From JAXHLG01 sp046497225 (GTDB lineage Bacteria > Patescibacteriota > Minisyncoccia > Moranbacterales > DUUL01), in NCBI GenBank assembly GCA_046497225.1, contig JAWOGA010000059.1, positions 1 through 13,561 of the forward strand: a stretch of DNA of 13,561 bases, given 5' to 3'. Position numbers and translations under genes: made by a program. Shown here one piece after another: positions 12,473-13,561 of the stretch. A model generated the notes under the pieces. That model ran no database searches. It worked only from the letters and a program-made list of their open reading frames with translations, and was not told the origin of the DNA. Each line of letters opens with the position of its first letter. The stretch's first letter is position 1.

Positions 12473-13450
12473 TTAATGCCTATATCCAATTTCTCTCTTT
12501 AGCTTATTAGCCTCCCGCTTCAACTCATCAGCCCTTTCAAATTCTTTCTTCTCGCGATAAATTTGACTCATTATATCCTTGGCTAAATACAAAGCATTGG
12601 AAAATTGGATTTTATTGGTTTGCTTAAAGTTGTGAGCTTCTTCGGCCGCGTTTTGAGCCAGGCTCTCCGCTTTATCCAAACTATTGAAATAATGCCCTTT
12701 TGATACATTTTTTTGATTCAGCGCTAAATTAAAATATGCGCGCGCCGCCTCTTCCATAGAACGAATGCTGTCATACTCATTTGCCTGTTCTTTGAAGCGG
12801 TCAACATACTGTTCAAAATCCTCAGCTTTCATTTTCGGCTTCAAGTCTTTTTGGGTAGTTAAACCGAAACGAGCCTTGGTTTCCAAAACAATATCTTTAC
12901 GCTCCTTAGCGTGCCCCACAACTTGCTTGTTTATATCGATCGCTTTTTCCGGGTTTTTTTCCACTGTGTCCTCCCAGGAAGCAAGATCGTGCAGTGCTTT
13001 GGTTTTAACACTCTCGTTTTGCAATCCATCCTCGGCTTCCAAAATTATATTAAAAATCCTAAAAAATCTCTTGTGGTCATTTAAGTGAAAAGCGATCGTC
13101 ATCATTTCGTTTAGAACCGTCTCCGGCAAATCAAGATCATGGATCCACTCAACTATTTTTTCGCCGTCAACCGAATAGATATCGGCGCTTTCTCCAAAGC
13201 TCTCCTTGAAAAGCATCTCAAAGCCGTTCCTAACTTGGATCAAATTCTTATTCTTTCCTTCCCTATCAAGAAAAACGCCTCTCAATCCCTGCGGGTCGCT
13301 CAAAATCTCTTTCACTTGGTCAAGGTCTTTATTTTTCAATGCCTCCGGCATTTTTTCGTAAATTTCAATGGTTTTTTCCGGATCAATCTTCCAGAGATTT
13401 TCCTTCTTATTAATATCTCCCTCCCCTGGCCTTTGATTCATGTTTTCCAT
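12473..13450 (-). CDS. Helical (TPR-like) cytoplasmic protein, function unknown
   Basis: 325 residues, not recognised. No signal peptide or membrane helix is seen. The sequence is strongly charged and helix-forming. Residues about 100-325 show regularly spaced pairs of amphipathic helices with alanine and aromatic positions typical of tetratricopeptide-like solenoids (ARAYFNLALNQ near 235-245, SNALYLAKDIM near 285-296, then a lysine/glutamate-rich last helix ELKREANKLKREIG), which suggests a protein-binding scaffold. No enzyme motif is visible. ATG at 13450 is used; a second in-frame ATG nine bases later (13441) is an alternative, and neither has a Shine-Dalgarno. The gene has its own promoter candidate and an upstream gene's terminator appears to end just before it, so it is probably monocistronic. 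The inserted element lies 73 bases after its stop. Confidence 0.7.
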   Translation of the reverse strand: MENMNQRPGEGDINKKENLWKIDPEKTIEIYEKMPEALKNKDLDQVKEILSDPQGLRGVFLDREGKNKNLIQVRNGFEMLFKESFGESADIYSVDGEKIVEWIHDLDLPETVLNEMMTIAFHLNDHKRFFRIFNIILEAEDGLQNESVKTKALHDLASWEDTVEKNPEKAIDINKQVVGHAKERKDIVLETKARFGLTTQKDLKPKMKAEDFEQYVDRFKEQANEYDSIRSMEEAARAYFNLALNQKNVSKGHYFNSLDKAESLAQNAAEEAHNFKQTNKIQFSNALYLAKDIMSQIYREKKEFERADELKREANKLKREIGYRH

Positions 13451-13485
13451 ATTAAAATTTTATTTCTTAAGTTTGTGTAAAGTTT

Positions 13486-13514
13486 ACCATAAAACAAATA
13501 TTTCTAAAAGGCAA
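13486..13514 (-). promoter_or_regulatory. Candidate promoter of the 325-residue protein
   Basis: On the minus strand TTGCCT (13509-13514), a 17-base spacer and TATGGT (13486-13491). Both hexamers match 4/6; the leader would be about 29 bases. Confidence 0.4.
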
Positions 13515-13530
13515 CCCAGATAAAATTAAT

Positions 13531-13561
13531 AAAAAAAAAGACCCGGCAAGTGATTTTACAC
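13531..13561 (-). terminator. Right half of a terminator cut by the window edge
   Basis: On the minus strand CCGGGTC (13540-13546) runs directly into nine T residues (13531-13539), the usual 3' arm and T tract of an intrinsic terminator. The matching GACCCGG arm would lie beyond 13561, implying a minus-strand gene just outside the window. Confidence 0.5.

Noticed and set aside
1..13561. Alternative genetic code (TGA as glycine)
   Set aside because: Conserved proteins end at TGA at their normal lengths (Tgt, RNase HI), and the overlaps fit TGA stops.

Overview
The window is an AT-rich bacterial chromosome segment, most likely from a Candidate Phyla Radiation (Patescibacteria, Parcubacteria-like) genome. 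This is inferred from the low GC content, short spacers, a tRNA with no encoded CCA, a large DUF11-like surface protein, and housekeeping genes mixed with orphan small genes. TGA ends several genes (RNase H, tgt and the 648-residue surface protein), so there is no sign of the TGA-to-Gly code of Gracilibacteria or Absconditabacteria. No rRNA, CRISPR array or complete transposase gene is present.

Layout from left to right. Positions 1-673 (minus) hold an isopentenyl phosphate kinase cut by the window edge, divergent from a small nucleoside-2-deoxyribosyltransferase-like gene at 849-1244 (plus). That gene converges on a B12-binding-type radical SAM gene at 1295-2584 (minus) across a terminator. 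The 395-base gap at 2585-2979 carries the radical SAM promoter and a set of hairpins ending in a terminator 22 bases before an ASCH-domain gene at 2980-3306 (plus). The gap at 3307-3681 has a strong bidirectional terminator and two further perfect or near-perfect hairpins, followed by tRNA-Arg(UCU) at 3682-3755 (minus) with its own promoter.

From 3941 to 13450 every gene is on the minus strand. In transcription order these are: a 325-residue helical protein; a 250-bp MITE-like element lying in the next spacer; a 648-residue surface protein, tgt and ispH, which are tightly coupled by a 1-base gap and an ATGA overlap; parA; parB; a 145-residue membrane-anchored protein; RNase HI; and a GDP-mannose pyrophosphorylase. 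parA and parB each have a recognisable sigma70-type promoter.

The genes cover chromosome partition (ParA/ParB), isoprenoid precursor supply (IspH and isopentenyl phosphate kinase), tRNA modification (Tgt), sugar-nucleotide supply for surface glycans (ManC) and cell-surface architecture. The clearest non-genic discovery is the insertion element at 12150-12399, which has 21/23 matching terminal inverted repeats and a perfect 8-bp target duplication. The second is the structured leader in front of the ASCH gene, whose wobble pairs favour a plus-strand RNA.
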